A DNA stretch of 64,000 bases, taken from an uncultured Neomegalonema sp. (lineage in GTDB: Bacteria > Pseudomonadota > Alphaproteobacteria > Rhodobacterales > Rhodobacteraceae). Below, piece by piece: positions 44,337 to 53,115 of this stretch; within the stretch, counting starts at the first letter, position 1, and every line of letters begins with the position of its first letter. The DNA lies in contig CALLLP010000029.1 in assembly GCA_938008165.1 (NCBI GenBank), positions 1 through 64,000 on the forward strand. The letters are read 5' to 3'. The position numbers and the translations under genes were made by a program. The notes under the pieces were generated by a model. It saw only the letters and a list, made by a program, of their open reading frames with translations, was not told where the DNA came from and searched no databases.

Positions 44337-44405
44337 GGGGCTTTTTTGTCGCAGGTTCCTTCATGTCACCTTGAGGGGCATTATCTGCGACTTTTGAGAG
44401 ACTCC

Positions 44406-44448
44406 GGTGTGACCTGTGGTGCCGGTCACACCGTCTTGTCGTTATTTC
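44406..44448 (+). terminator. Terminator-like hairpin upstream of rhlE
   Basis: A perfect 9-bp stem GGTGTGACC (44406-44414) / GGTCACACC (44424-44432) is followed by the U-rich GTCTTGTCGTTATTTC. It could end the peptidase transcript, or act as an attenuator if the rhlE transcript starts upstream. Confidence 0.5.
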
Positions 44449-44534
44449 AATTGAACTTTCCATGGGTTTATGGTTCTGAAACCATGCTGTCGCCGGGATT
44501 GCTCCGGGCGCAACCGCAACATATGGAATGCTGA

Positions 44535-46097
44535 ATGACGTTTGACGAGCTTGCACTCGATCCCCGTGTCCTCGAAGCGGTGAAATCCACCGGGTACACC
44601 ACGCCGACCCCTATTCAGGAACAGGCGATCCCGCCTGCCCTCGAAGGGCGCGATGTGCTGGGCATCGCGCAAACCGGAACGGGCAAGACCGCGTCATTCA
44701 GTCTACCGATGATTACCCGCCTCGCGAAAGGTCGCGCCCGTGCGCGCATGCCCCGCTCGCTCGTGCTCTGCCCCACGCGAGAGCTTGCTGCGCAGGTGGC
44801 CGAGAATTTCGAGACGTATTCGGCGAATGTAAAGCTTAATATGGCCCTGCTGATTGGCGGCGTATCCTTTGGGGATCAGGACAAAAAGATTGACCGGGGC
44901 GTCGATGTCCTGATCGCGACGCCGGGCCGCCTGCTCGATCATTTCGGGCGCGGAAAACTGATGCTGAATGGAATCGACATCATGGTGGTGGATGAAGCCG
45001 ACCGGATGCTCGATATGGGATTCATCCCCGATATCGAAAAGATTTTCAGCCTGACGCCCTTTACCCGCCAGACCCTCTTTTTCTCGGCGACGATGCCGCC
45101 TGAGATCCAGCGTATCACCGATACTTTCCTGCAAAACCCCGTCCGGGTCGAGGTGGCCCGTGCCTCCACCGCCGCCGAAACCGTGACACAATCGCTGTAT
45201 CATGTCGGTTCGGATCGCAAGGATGGTCTTCCCAAGGCCAAGCGCGAGGTCTTGCGGTCGATTATTCAGGATGAAGGCGACGCGATCACCAACGCGATCA
45301 TCTTCTGTAATCGAAAGCGCGATGTGGCGGTCCTGCATAAATCGCTCGAAAAACACGGCATGGATGTCGCTTCGCTCCATGGCGATCTCGATCAACGGGT
45401 GCGGATGCAGGTGCTCGACGCCTTCCGCAATGGCAAGATCAAATTGCTCGTCGCGTCGGATGTCGCGGCGCGGGGGCTGGATATTCCCGATGTGAGCCAC
45501 GTCTTCAACTTCGACGTTCCAACCCATGCGGAGGATTATGTCCACCGCATCGGGCGCACGGGGCGCGCGGGGCGCAGCGGGAAGGCGTTTACGCTGACCA
45601 CCCGACCCGATCAGAAATATCTCGATAAGATCGAGGAGATGCTGGGCAGTCCGATTCCGGTGACCGAAGGCGGATCGGCTCCGACCCCTGCTCTGGCCGC
45701 CGAACCGCAGGACGAGGCGAGCGCCGATGCGCCTAAGCCCGAAAAATCGAAGCGGGTCTCGCGCGGGGGGCGCGGATCGCGCAAATCCGGCGAAGAACGC
45801 AAGCCGGAACAGCGCGAAGAAGCCCCTGTCGAGGCCAAAGTGGAACCGACACCGGCACCCGCACCCAAAGAAAGCGCGCCGGAGGAGAAATCAGAGCGCC
45901 GTTCCAGTCGCGGCAAACGCTCTGAACGGCCCGAACGTGGCGGCGAGCGGTCCAAGGGCCGTGACGATCGCGGAGGGGGGCGCAGCCCGCGTGGATTGGG
46001 CGATCATATGCCCGCTTTCATGCTGATCCCGCTACCGGAACTGATCCGCCGCAAATCCGGTGACGACGAAGACGGTTCCGTCGCCGACGCCGCCTGA
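44535..46097 (+). CDS. rhlE: DEAD-box RNA helicase, RhlE type
   Basis: This 520-residue protein has all DEAD-box motifs: a Q motif (YTTPTPIQEQAIP), Walker A AQTGTGKT near residue 45, PTRELA, VDEADRMLDMGF, SAT, and HRIGRTGRAGRSG. The core ends near residue 375. The remaining ~145 residues are a low-complexity basic tail rich in Arg, Ser, Glu and Pro, typical of RNA-binding tails in RhlE. It unwinds RNA in ribosome assembly or cold growth. A 198-base leader lies upstream. The next gene starts 22 bases on. Confidence 0.93.
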   Translation: MTFDELALDPRVLEAVKSTGYTTPTPIQEQAIPPALEGRDVLGIAQTGTGKTASFSLPMITRLAKGRARARMPRSLVLCPTRELAAQVAENFETYSANVKLNMALLIGGVSFGDQDKKIDRGVDVLIATPGRLLDHFGRGKLMLNGIDIMVVDEADRMLDMGFIPDIEKIFSLTPFTRQTLFFSATMPPEIQRITDTFLQNPVRVEVARASTAAETVTQSLYHVGSDRKDGLPKAKREVLRSIIQDEGDAITNAIIFCNRKRDVAVLHKSLEKHGMDVASLHGDLDQRVRMQVLDAFRNGKIKLLVASDVAARGLDIPDVSHVFNFDVPTHAEDYVHRIGRTGRAGRSGKAFTLTTRPDQKYLDKIEEMLGSPIPVTEGGSAPTPALAAEPQDEASADAPKPEKSKRVSRGGRGSRKSGEERKPEQREEAPVEAKVEPTPAPAPKESAPEEKSERRSSRGKRSERPERGGERSKGRDDRGGGRSPRGLGDHMPAFMLIPLPELIRRKSGDDEDGSVADAA

Positions 46098-46119
46098 TCA
46101 AGACGAGTGAATCGGGGCC

Positions 46120-47247
46120 GTGGCGAGAGTGGCGACTGTCCCGTTTTCTTGCAATGCCCGGCTCACCTTCGGGGATTTTTCCCTCGATGCCCGGATCGAC
46201 ACTCCCCTATCCGGCACCACCGCTCTGTTCGGTCCGAGCGGGGGCGGGAAAAGCACACTTCTGCGCGTGATTGCGGGGCTTGAGAACCGCGCCGAGGGTC
46301 ATGTTGCCTTTGATGCGCAGGTCTGGGCCGATAGCGCAAAGGGCTTGTTTATCCCCGCCCATCGCCGCCCCGTGGGGGTCGTGTTTCAGGATGGGCGGTT
46401 GTTCACGCATCTGACCGTGGCCCGAAACCTGCGCTATGCCGACCGTCGCAGCCGCCACCGGGGCGGATCGATCGATATCGATACCGTGGTCGAGCGCCTG
46501 TCCCTCGCGCCTTTGCTGGACAGACGCCCCGGCACCCTGTCCGGGGGCGAGCGACAGCGCGTCGCGCTGGGCCGTACTCTGCTGACCCGTCCCGCCCTGC
46601 TGTTACTGGATGAGCCGTTATCGGCGCTGGACCGGGCGCGCAAGGCCGATATCCTGCCCTATTTGCGCGATTTGCCCGGCGCGTTCGGCATTCCGACGCT
46701 CTATGTCAGTCATGCCGTCGAGGAAATCGCGCAGCTTGCCGAGACCGTTATCGTTCTCGCGGAGGGGCGCGTGCGGGGGATCGGGCCAGTGGCGGATATG
46801 CTGGAGCGGATCGATCTGCAACCCGTCACCGGGCGCTTTGAGGCCGGGGCGCTGTTGGAGGCCCGCGTGACCTCGCAGGATGATGAATGGCGTCTGACGC
46901 GCCTTGATCTGGAGGGCCAGCCTCTCGTGATGCCGATGCTGACCGCGCTCAGTCCCGGCGAGGTGGTGCGCCTGCGCGTGCGTGCGCGGGATGTCGCGCT
47001 TGCCGTGACGCGGCCTGAGGGCATCAGCACGCGTAATATCCTGTCGGGAGTCGTTGATACCATCACGGCAGAGCCGGAAACGGCCTTTGCCGAGGTTTCC
47101 GTGGCCCTTGGCAGCCAGCGCATACGCGCCCGCGTCACGCGTGAAGCGGTGGCCGGTCTGGCCCTTGCGTCCGGTACGCCCGTCTATGCCCTGATCAAGA
47201 GCGCCAGTTTCGACCGGCGCGGCCTGACCGGGTCGCGGAGCGGGTAA
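46120..47247 (+). CDS. modC: Molybdate ABC transporter ATP-binding protein
   Basis: This 375-residue ATPase has Walker A GPSGGGKST, a Q loop VVFQDGRLF, the signature LSGGERQRVALGR, and LLLLDEPLSALD. A C-terminal TOBE domain (about 300-370, NILSGVVDTITAEP and VYALIKSASF) is typical of ModC. It would power molybdate uptake. No modA or modB is adjacent, which is unusual, as these normally form an operon. It starts with a GTG at 46120, 22 bases after rhlE, with no strong ribosome site. Convergent with recO, three bases between stops. Confidence 0.9.
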   Translation: MARVATVPFSCNARLTFGDFSLDARIDTPLSGTTALFGPSGGGKSTLLRVIAGLENRAEGHVAFDAQVWADSAKGLFIPAHRRPVGVVFQDGRLFTHLTVARNLRYADRRSRHRGGSIDIDTVVERLSLAPLLDRRPGTLSGGERQRVALGRTLLTRPALLLLDEPLSALDRARKADILPYLRDLPGAFGIPTLYVSHAVEEIAQLAETVIVLAEGRVRGIGPVADMLERIDLQPVTGRFEAGALLEARVTSQDDEWRLTRLDLEGQPLVMPMLTALSPGEVVRLRVRARDVALAVTRPEGISTRNILSGVVDTITAEPETAFAEVSVALGSQRIRARVTREAVAGLALASGTPVYALIKSASFDRRGLTGSRSG

Positions 47248-47250
47248 GGT

Positions 47251-47979
47251 TCAGCGGCGCCGGAGCAAGGCGTGCAGCCGCTCGCGGGCAGGGGGAAGGG
47301 GGCGGTCGAGGTCGTTCTGGATTGCCCATGTCTCCAGAAAATACCCCGTCATCGTCAGGGCATCGGCCAGCGCAGCCCGGTCGGGCGCGACCTTGCTGGC
47401 GGTCAGAAAGGCGGGTAGGGGGAGCAGACGGTCGGCATAATCCGCGCCGGTCTCCGCCGTGACCGCCCGCCCCGATTTGGGCGATACCCATGCCAATCCC
47501 TCGCGCGATCCCGTCACCGCACAGCGGTTCAGGTCGAGGGCAAGCCCGAGTTCGGACAGGAGCATCACCTCCCACCGCGCATAGGCGAGCCGCCGCGCAT
47601 CCGGTTCACCCAGCGCATCGAGCAGCGCAAGCGTACCGGCGTAGAGATCGGGCATGGCCGCGCGTTCAGGCAAGAGAGTGGTGAGCAGCGCGCGGGTGGA
47701 ATCGAGGATCGCGAGCGCCTCACGATCCGCGAGCGCCATCGCCGCCCGCGAGCGCACAAGTTCAGCGGTGGTATAAGTCCCCAGATTCTCCGCCATCCGC
47801 CCCCGCCATGCGAGCAAAAGCTGGTTGCCGGGTTGCAGCGCCGCCGTGAAGCGCCTGCTTGCACCGCCATGCACAAGGCCCGCATGGCGGCCCTGTTCAG
47901 CGGTCAATGTCTCGATGATCGCGGCGTTTTCACCATGCTTGCGAACCGAGAGAAGAATACCTTCCGCGCGCCATTCCAT
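47251..47979 (-). CDS. recO: DNA repair protein RecO
   Basis: RecO works with RecF and RecR to load RecA at gaps. The 242-residue length is normal. The N-terminal OB fold MEWRAEGILLSVRKHGENAAII and AEQGRHAGLVHGGASR, and the helical body RWEVMLLSELGLALDL, match the family. The usual C-terminal zinc cysteines are missing except for one in NRCAVTG, as is common in this group. The ATG at 47979 follows one codon after a GTG. Confidence 0.93.
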   Translation of the reverse strand: MEWRAEGILLSVRKHGENAAIIETLTAEQGRHAGLVHGGASRRFTAALQPGNQLLLAWRGRMAENLGTYTTAELVRSRAAMALADREALAILDSTRALLTTLLPERAAMPDLYAGTLALLDALGEPDARRLAYARWEVMLLSELGLALDLNRCAVTGSREGLAWVSPKSGRAVTAETGADYADRLLPLPAFLTASKVAPDRAALADALTMTGYFLETWAIQNDLDRPLPPARERLHALLRRR

Positions 47980-48018
47980 CACGGCGACGTAGCGTGCAGG
48001 CCCCTGCGCTGCAAGGGA

Positions 48019-48807
48019 TCAGGCGAAATGATGCAATGGCCCGTGGCCCGATCCGACGTCCAGCGTATCGGCACCCGCAATCGCGCGGGCGACATAGGCC
48101 TTTGCCGCGCGAGCCGCTGCGACCGGATCGTCGGTTTGTGCCAGCTGCGTTGCCAGCGTGGAAGATAGCGTGCAGCCGGTTCCATGGGTATTGCGCGTGG
48201 GAATCCGGTTCCCTTCCAGCCAGACTCCCCCTGTGGCGGTGGCGAGGTAATCGGGACTATCCGCCCCCGCCAGATGCCCGCCTTTCAGAAGCACCGCTTC
48301 CGGTCCCAGCGCCCGCAGGCGGTCGGCGAGGCCGGGCATTTGCTCGCGATGGGTGATTTCTGTATCGTTGAGCAGGGCGGCGGCTTCGGGCAGGTTCGGG
48401 GTCAGGATTGCGGCGAGGGGCAGCAGGCGCTCACGCAGGGTCTCGACCGCTTCGGGGTCCAGTAGTCGGTCGCCTCCCTTCGCGACCATGACCGGATCGA
48501 GCACGATTCGCCGCGCATCCCGCCGGGTCAGCACTTCGGCAACCCGTGTGGCGATGGCCGCATTCGCAATCATCCCGATCTTGACCGCATCGACACGAAT
48601 ATCGTCGAACACCACATCGATCTGCTGCGCCACGAAATCGGGGGACAGAAGCTCGACGCCGAAAACGCCGGTTGTGTTCTGGGCGGTGAGGGCGGTGAGG
48701 GCGGCCATCGCATAGCCGCCATTCGCTGAAATCGCTTTGATATCCGCCTGAATTCCGGCCCCGCCTGAGGGGTCTGATCCGGCAATCGAGAGAACGGTAG
48801 GAATCAT
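48019..48807 (-). CDS. thiD: Hydroxymethylpyrimidine/phosphomethylpyrimidine kinase
   Basis: ThiD phosphorylates HMP twice to HMP-PP for thiamine phosphate synthesis. The 262-residue ribokinase-fold protein has VLSIAGSDPSGGAGIQADIK, LTAQNTTGV, VLDPVMVAKGGDRLL, PNLPEA and the anion-hole motif TRNTHGTGCTLSS. The start was put at the ATG at 48807, overlapping the thiE stop by one base with GGAGAG upstream; an ATG at 48819 is possible. Last gene of the thiM-thiE-thiD operon. Confidence 0.95.
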   Translation of the reverse strand: MIPTVLSIAGSDPSGGAGIQADIKAISANGGYAMAALTALTAQNTTGVFGVELLSPDFVAQQIDVVFDDIRVDAVKIGMIANAAIATRVAEVLTRRDARRIVLDPVMVAKGGDRLLDPEAVETLRERLLPLAAILTPNLPEAAALLNDTEITHREQMPGLADRLRALGPEAVLLKGGHLAGADSPDYLATATGGVWLEGNRIPTRNTHGTGCTLSSTLATQLAQTDDPVAAARAAKAYVARAIAGADTLDVGSGHGPLHHFA

Positions 48808-49430
48808 CAGGCTCTCCATGCTTTGGCCAATGCGCTGGCGGCGGTTTTGGGGTCCGGGTTATCGGCAATTGCCGAGATGACGGCCATGCCGCTGGCCCCC
48901 GCCGCACGCAAGGTCGGAACATCCGCTTCGACAATCCCGCCGATCGCCACGACCGGCACGTTCGAGCATGTGCAGATATTGCCCAGACCGATGGCGCCGA
49001 TCGGAACGGCATGATCGGATTTGCTTTTCGTCGCCCGGAAAGGGCCTGCTCCGATATAATCGACGAATTGCCAATCGATCGATTTCACTTGGGCACTGTT
49101 GCTGGTCGATAATCCGAGGATGGCATCGGGGCCGAGTATATCGCGTGCGATTTCCAAGGGAATATCGCCCTGACCGATATGGCCGCCCGCGGCACCGATG
49201 GCCGCGATGAGATCGATCCGGTCATTGACGATCAACGGCACGCCCAGCGGATCGAGGGCCTGTTTCAACTGTCGTCCGAGCGAGACGAAATCGGTGTCCC
49301 CCAAGACCTTGTTCCGCAATTGTACGACGGTCGCTCCGCCTCGCGCGGCGGCGAGGGCGATTGCAAGGGTCTTTTCCGCCGGGGCCGGGGCGGTGATGTA
49401 ATAGAGGGATAGGTCCAGTGCATGGTTCAT
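48807..49430 (-). CDS. thiE: Thiamine phosphate synthase
   Basis: ThiE joins HMP-PP and THZ-P into thiamine phosphate. The 207-residue TIM-barrel protein has GGATVVQLRNKV (a variant of the usual VQLR(E/D)K), GVPLIVNDRIDLIAAIGAAG, GHIGQGDIP, LGLSTSN, DYIGAGPFRATKSK and VVAIGGI. The frame is open upstream into thiM but the family start is the ATG at 49430, one base after the thiM stop. It is under the TPP riboswitch ahead of thiM. Confidence 0.95.
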   Translation of the reverse strand: MNHALDLSLYYITAPAPAEKTLAIALAAARGGATVVQLRNKVLGDTDFVSLGRQLKQALDPLGVPLIVNDRIDLIAAIGAAGGHIGQGDIPLEIARDILGPDAILGLSTSNSAQVKSIDWQFVDYIGAGPFRATKSKSDHAVPIGAIGLGNICTCSNVPVVAIGGIVEADVPTLRAAGASGMAVISAIADNPDPKTAASALAKAWRA

Positions 49431-49431
49431 A

Positions 49432-50223
49432 TCATACCCGCCGTATCTTTGCGCCCGCCTGCAAGCGATCGGCATCCATACCCGCCAGCGCATCCAGAAA
49501 CGCGACGGCAAAGCTGCCCGGTCCCTGCGCTGTCTCGCCCGCCTGTTCACCCGCAAGGCCGTAATAGGCCAGCGCCGTAATCGTCGCTTCAAAGGCATCG
49601 TCGCCAGTCGCCAGAAACGCCGCGACGATCCCGTTCAGCGCGCATCCCAAGGCGGTGACCGCTGGCATGATCGGATGGCCGTTGGCGACCCAAGCCTCGC
49701 GGGTGCCGTCGGTCACGAAGTCTTCTGCGCCCGTCACGGCGACGATTCCCCCCGTCCTCTGTGCGATGCTGCGGGCGGCGAGGAGGGCGCGATCCACGTC
49801 ATCGGTTGCACCCACGCCTTTTCCGGTCTTCGCTGCCCCCGATAGAACAATGATTTCAGAAGCATTTCCCCGTGTGACGGTCGGGTTGAACGCCAGCAGG
49901 CGTTGTGCCGTTTTGTACCGATAGGATGTCGCCCCCACCGCAACGGGATCGAGCACCCAAGGGGTTCCCGCTTCGGAGGCGGCTTTGGCGGCTTCGACCA
50001 TGCCATCGACCCAAGCGGGGGTCAGTGTGCCGATATTGATCGTCAGGGCCGAAGCGATGGTGGCAAATTCCGCCACCTCCTCGCGCGCGTGGACCATGGC
50101 GGGCGAGGCCCCGGCCGCAAGCATGACATTTGCCATGACATTCATCGCGACGTAATTGGTGATATTCTGTACGAGCGGCGCAGCGATACGCATCGCATCG
50201 AGGCGGCCAGCATGATCGGACAT
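49432..50223 (-). CDS. thiM: Hydroxyethylthiazole kinase
   Basis: ThiM phosphorylates the thiazole alcohol THZ in salvage. The 263-residue protein has PLVQNITNYVAMNVMANVMLA near the start, ASPAMVHAREEV, WVLDPVAVGATSYR, GNASEIIVLSG, TGAEDFVTDG, and VTALGCALNGIVAAF, whose ALGC carries the catalytic Cys. The ATG at 50223 follows an AAGGGGGCAAG site. The operon makes thiamine phosphate from salvaged precursors; thiC and thiG are not in the window. Confidence 0.95.
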   Translation of the reverse strand: MSDHAGRLDAMRIAAPLVQNITNYVAMNVMANVMLAAGASPAMVHAREEVAEFATIASALTINIGTLTPAWVDGMVEAAKAASEAGTPWVLDPVAVGATSYRYKTAQRLLAFNPTVTRGNASEIIVLSGAAKTGKGVGATDDVDRALLAARSIAQRTGGIVAVTGAEDFVTDGTREAWVANGHPIMPAVTALGCALNGIVAAFLATGDDAFEATITALAYYGLAGEQAGETAQGPGSFAVAFLDALAGMDADRLQAGAKIRRV

Positions 50224-50267
50224 CTTGCCCCCTTGAGGCGCAGGAAACGGCTCGCACATTCGCTGAC

Positions 50268-50345
50268 CGTGACTTCCTACGCCGGTACGATCCGGTTCAG
50301 GTTCCAAGGGTGCATCTCAGCCCGTTCGGGCGCCCCTGCCACTCG
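50268..50345 (-). promoter_or_regulatory. TPP riboswitch (THI element) of thiMED
   Basis: The minus strand just upstream of thiM carries the THI-box core: GGGCTGAGATGCACCC, then GAACCTGAACCGGAT and TACCGGCGTAGGAAGTC. These are the conserved pyrimidine- and pyrophosphate-sensing parts of the TPP aptamer. It ends about 45 bases before the thiM ATG, so repression by blocking translation or by early termination is possible. Confidence 0.93.
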
Positions 50346-50544
50346 CAACCGATGTAAATACGTAAGCGGAGTATTTCAAGTCAGATACGTTACTTCTTTA
50401 ATACGGTATAATCGACGATCATGTCATGGGGCAGGGCTTTATGAAGCGGGCGATACCGGATCGAAAAATCCTTCGAGACGGTTTGCCGGAGCGTCTCGAA
50501 GGTTTGTGTTAGGCTTTGTTTTGCCGGGTGTTTTGGCGATCCGA

Positions 50545-50742
50545 TTACGGGCATCGGCGTCCCTGCCAAAACGGGCGGATCGCTTCGTCCAGCGCATCGC
50601 GGCGGGACAGGCCGATATCGGATAACCGCGTATCGCTCATCTCGCGCAGGCTGGCTCGCTCGCGGGCGATGGCATAGCGGTCAAGCGTGCTGCGCAGGGC
50701 GTTGACCAGCAGAACGATGAACCATGTATCACGGGTAGGCAT
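50545..50742 (-). CDS. DUF1127 (YjiS-like) small protein
   Basis: This 65-residue protein has the DUF1127 signature in LREMSDTRLSDIGLSRRDAL. The N-terminal half (TWFIVLLVNALRSTLDRYAIAR) is an amphipathic or weakly hydrophobic helix. The ATG at 50742 has GGAG seven bases upstream; a GTG four codons earlier overlaps that site and is unlikely. DUF1127 proteins are known in some Alphaproteobacteria as small RNA-linked regulators of phosphate or stress physiology. It diverges from a LysR gene, which may control it. Confidence 0.85.
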   Translation of the reverse strand: MPTRDTWFIVLLVNALRSTLDRYAIARERASLREMSDTRLSDIGLSRRDALDEAIRPFWQGRRCP

Positions 50743-50777
50743 CTGTTGCTCCACATATTGTAATGTATTGAGGTTTT

Positions 50778-50798
50778 GTCATCACTTGACGGAATGAC
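50778..50798. promoter_or_regulatory. Inverted repeat GTCAT-N11-ATGAC in divergent promoter
   Basis: GTCAT (50778-50782) and ATGAC (50794-50798) form a 5-bp palindrome with an 11-base spacer in the DUF1127/LysR divergent promoter. A binding site for the LysR protein is possible; the pattern is short, so chance is not excluded. Confidence 0.35.
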
Positions 50799-50833
50799 TA
50801 TCGCTTGCGATTATATATAAGGAAAACGAATTG

Positions 50834-50854
50834 ATGTGATGTGAGGCATCACAT
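50834..50854. promoter_or_regulatory. Palindrome ATGTGATG-N5-CATCACAT, candidate LysR operator
   Basis: A perfect 8-bp inverted repeat ATGTGATG (50834-50841) / CATCACAT (50847-50854) lies 18 bases before the LysR start codon. It contains a T-N11-A arrangement, the usual LysR-type box, and an AT-rich TATATA precedes it. Autoregulation is a reasonable inference. Confidence 0.55.
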
Positions 50855-50872
50855 AATGAAATTGGAGCGGTC

Positions 50873-51724
50873 ATGTATCGCAATCTCGATATCGCTACCT
50901 TGCGCAGCCTGCTGGCCGTCATCGATACGGGCGGTGTGACCAAGGCGGCGAACCGATTGCATCTGACCCAATCGGCGGTATCGATGCAGATCAAACGGTT
51001 GGAGGATGCACTTGACCTCACGCTCCTGAATCGCGGAGGCCGAGGCGTGACGCCGACATCCGAGGGTGAACAGCTCGCCACCTATGCCCGCAAGATGGTC
51101 ATGCTAAACGATACGGCCGTCGAGCGAATGGTCGCTCCCTATTTCGAGGGGGAGGTGTCTTTGGGGTTGCCCTGCGACTTGATTTATCCCCATGCGCCCA
51201 CGGTGCTACGCCGCTTCGATAATGATTTCCCGCGCGTGCATGTGCGCTTTGTCAGTTCCTATACCAGCTCTCTCTTGGCCGATTTTCGGGCGGGCAAGCT
51301 CGATGTTATCGTGACGACCGAGGATCATCCCGACCCCGATGCCGAGACGATCAACGAGATGCCGCTGCAATGGTATGGGGCCATTGGTGGCCGAGCCTAT
51401 GCCGAGCGCCCCTTGCGGTTTGCATCCGCATCGCATTGCTCGTTCCGTCCGATTTCCATCCGCGCGCTCGACGAAGCAGGGATCGCGTGGGAAAATGGCG
51501 TTGTCACCGAAAACGACGATGCCGCCCTTGCCGCCGCGAGCGCTGACCTATGCGTCACGACCTTGCTGGGCTGTGGCGATGCGGTGCAGATCGAGCCGGT
51601 TCCTGCGGGGGCGAAGTTGCCCGTCCTGCCACAGATTTCGTGCAACCTCTATTGTGCGCAGGATACGCAAAATGCGAGCCTTGCGAAAGAATTGGCGCGT
51701 TACGTTAAGAATGCGTTTTCCTGA
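50873..51724 (+). CDS. LysR-family transcriptional regulator
   Basis: This 283-residue protein has a LysR winged helix-turn-helix at residues ~5-65 (LRSLLAVIDTGGVTKAANRL, then LTQSAVSMQIKRLEDAL) and a substrate-binding domain after ~90. The effector is unknown. It is divergent from the DUF1127 gene across an AT-rich 130-base promoter holding two palindromes. A TTGGAGCGGTC ribosome site precedes the ATG. It is the only classical transcription factor in this part of the window. Confidence 0.93.
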   Translation: MYRNLDIATLRSLLAVIDTGGVTKAANRLHLTQSAVSMQIKRLEDALDLTLLNRGGRGVTPTSEGEQLATYARKMVMLNDTAVERMVAPYFEGEVSLGLPCDLIYPHAPTVLRRFDNDFPRVHVRFVSSYTSSLLADFRAGKLDVIVTTEDHPDPDAETINEMPLQWYGAIGGRAYAERPLRFASASHCSFRPISIRALDEAGIAWENGVVTENDDAALAAASADLCVTTLLGCGDAVQIEPVPAGAKLPVLPQISCNLYCAQDTQNASLAKELARYVKNAFS

Positions 51725-51876
51725 TCCTTGGTCCCATGGAATGGCCGGAAGGGGCGGAAAAATTCGCACAGTGTAGAAACAATGTGAAACGCCCCTTCAA
51801 AACTCTCTACACGCGTCTTCTTTTCCGGGCGACGGTTGGCTATGTGTGTCTCGACAATCCCCAGATAGGCAGCATT

Positions 51877-52686
51877 ATGACCGATTTCTCCCATCCTGCT
51901 CCGATGATGCAAGGTAAGCGTGGCCTCGTGATGGGGGTTGCGAATGATCATTCGATCGCCTGGGGCATCGCCCGGACGCTGGCGGCGCAAGGCGCGGAGA
52001 TGGCCTTCACCTATCAGGGCGACTCGTTCGGCAAGCGAGTCAAGCCTCTGGCGGACAGTGTCGGTTCGTCGCTCGTCCTGCCTGCCGATGTTCAGGATGC
52101 GGATAGTTTGGATGCCGTCTTCGGGGCGATCGCGGCGGAATGGGGGCAACTCGACTTTCTGGTTCATGCCATCGCCTATTCGGACAAGAACGAACTGAAA
52201 GGCCGCTATGTCAATACAACGCGCGCCAACTTTCTGAATACCATGGATATTTCGTGTTTCTCGCTCACCGATCTGGCCAAGCGGTGTCAGCCCCTGATGA
52301 CCGATGGCGGCTCGATCGTTACGCTGTCTTATCTTGGGGCAGAGCGGGTTTTGCCCAATTACAATGTCATGGGCGTTGCGAAAGCGGCTCTGGAGGCGAA
52401 TGTGCGCTATCTCGCCGCTGATCTCGGCCCGGATGGCATCCGCGTCAATGCCGTATCGCCGGGGCCGATGCGCACGCTGGCCGGATCGGCGGTCGGATCG
52501 GCGCGTAAGGTCTATGGCTTCAACGCCCGCAATGCCCCCCTCAGACGCACGGCGGCACTGGATGAGGTGGGCGGCGCGGCGCTGTATCTGTTGTCGGATA
52601 TGGGGGGCGGTACGACGGGGGAAACGCTTTATGTCGATTGCGGTTTTCATGTCATGGGTATGGTCGCCGAAGAAAACCTCAACTAA
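51877..52686 (+). CDS. fabI: Enoyl-ACP reductase (FabI)
   Basis: FabI reduces trans-2-enoyl-ACP with NADH in each cycle of fatty-acid synthesis. The 269-residue protein has GKRGLVMGVANDHSIAWGIA (NAD binding), HAIAYSDKNELKG, and LSYLGAERVLPNYNVMGVAK, with catalytic Tyr162 and Lys169. The last Gly-rich part (MGGGTTGETLYVDCGFHVMG) is typical. The frame is open back to 51736 but the family start is the ATG at 51877. About 150 bases separate it from the LysR gene. Confidence 0.95.
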   Translation: MTDFSHPAPMMQGKRGLVMGVANDHSIAWGIARTLAAQGAEMAFTYQGDSFGKRVKPLADSVGSSLVLPADVQDADSLDAVFGAIAAEWGQLDFLVHAIAYSDKNELKGRYVNTTRANFLNTMDISCFSLTDLAKRCQPLMTDGGSIVTLSYLGAERVLPNYNVMGVAKAALEANVRYLAADLGPDGIRVNAVSPGPMRTLAGSAVGSARKVYGFNARNAPLRRTAALDEVGGAALYLLSDMGGGTTGETLYVDCGFHVMGMVAEENLN

Positions 52687-52783
52687 CAAGCGATTTGGTG
52701 GAGTTGAGAGTAGGTCGTTTTTCTGATACGGTGTAATGACGGCACCCGCTTGGGTGGCACTACGACACTTTTGGAGACGACCA

Positions 52784-52993
52784 ATGGCTACTGGTACCGT
52801 TAAATGGTTCAACCCGACCAAGGGTTACGGGTTTATTGAACCGAGCGAAGGCGGCAAAGACGTATTCGTGCATATCTCTGCCGTTCAGAATGCGGGCCTG
52901 ACGGGCCTCGCGGACGGCCAGAAAGTCAATTACGAGATCGAAACTGACCGTCAGGGGCGAAGTTCGGCCGGGGCGATCGAGCTGATCGACTGA
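52784..52993 (+). CDS. Cold-shock domain protein (CspA family)
   Basis: This 69-residue OB-fold protein has the RNP motifs KGYGFIEP and DVFVHIS, beginning MATGTVKWFNPTKGYG. It binds single-stranded RNA and DNA. The frame is open to 52736 but the family start is the ATG at 52784 with a GGAGACGACCA site. An ~97-base leader follows fabI, and a small hairpin TAGGCC-CGT-GGCCTA lies downstream (53047-53061). Confidence 0.95.
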   Translation: MATGTVKWFNPTKGYGFIEPSEGGKDVFVHISAVQNAGLTGLADGQKVNYEIETDRQGRSSAGAIELID

Positions 52994-53115
52994 AACCAGC
53001 GAGTTTTGACGCCCATCATTACTGTGCCCCCCGTTTTCGCGATTTCTAGGCCCGTGGCCTATAGGATCATGCGGGGGTTGCTATTGTCTTGAGCTATAGT
53101 TCGGGACTGAATGGA

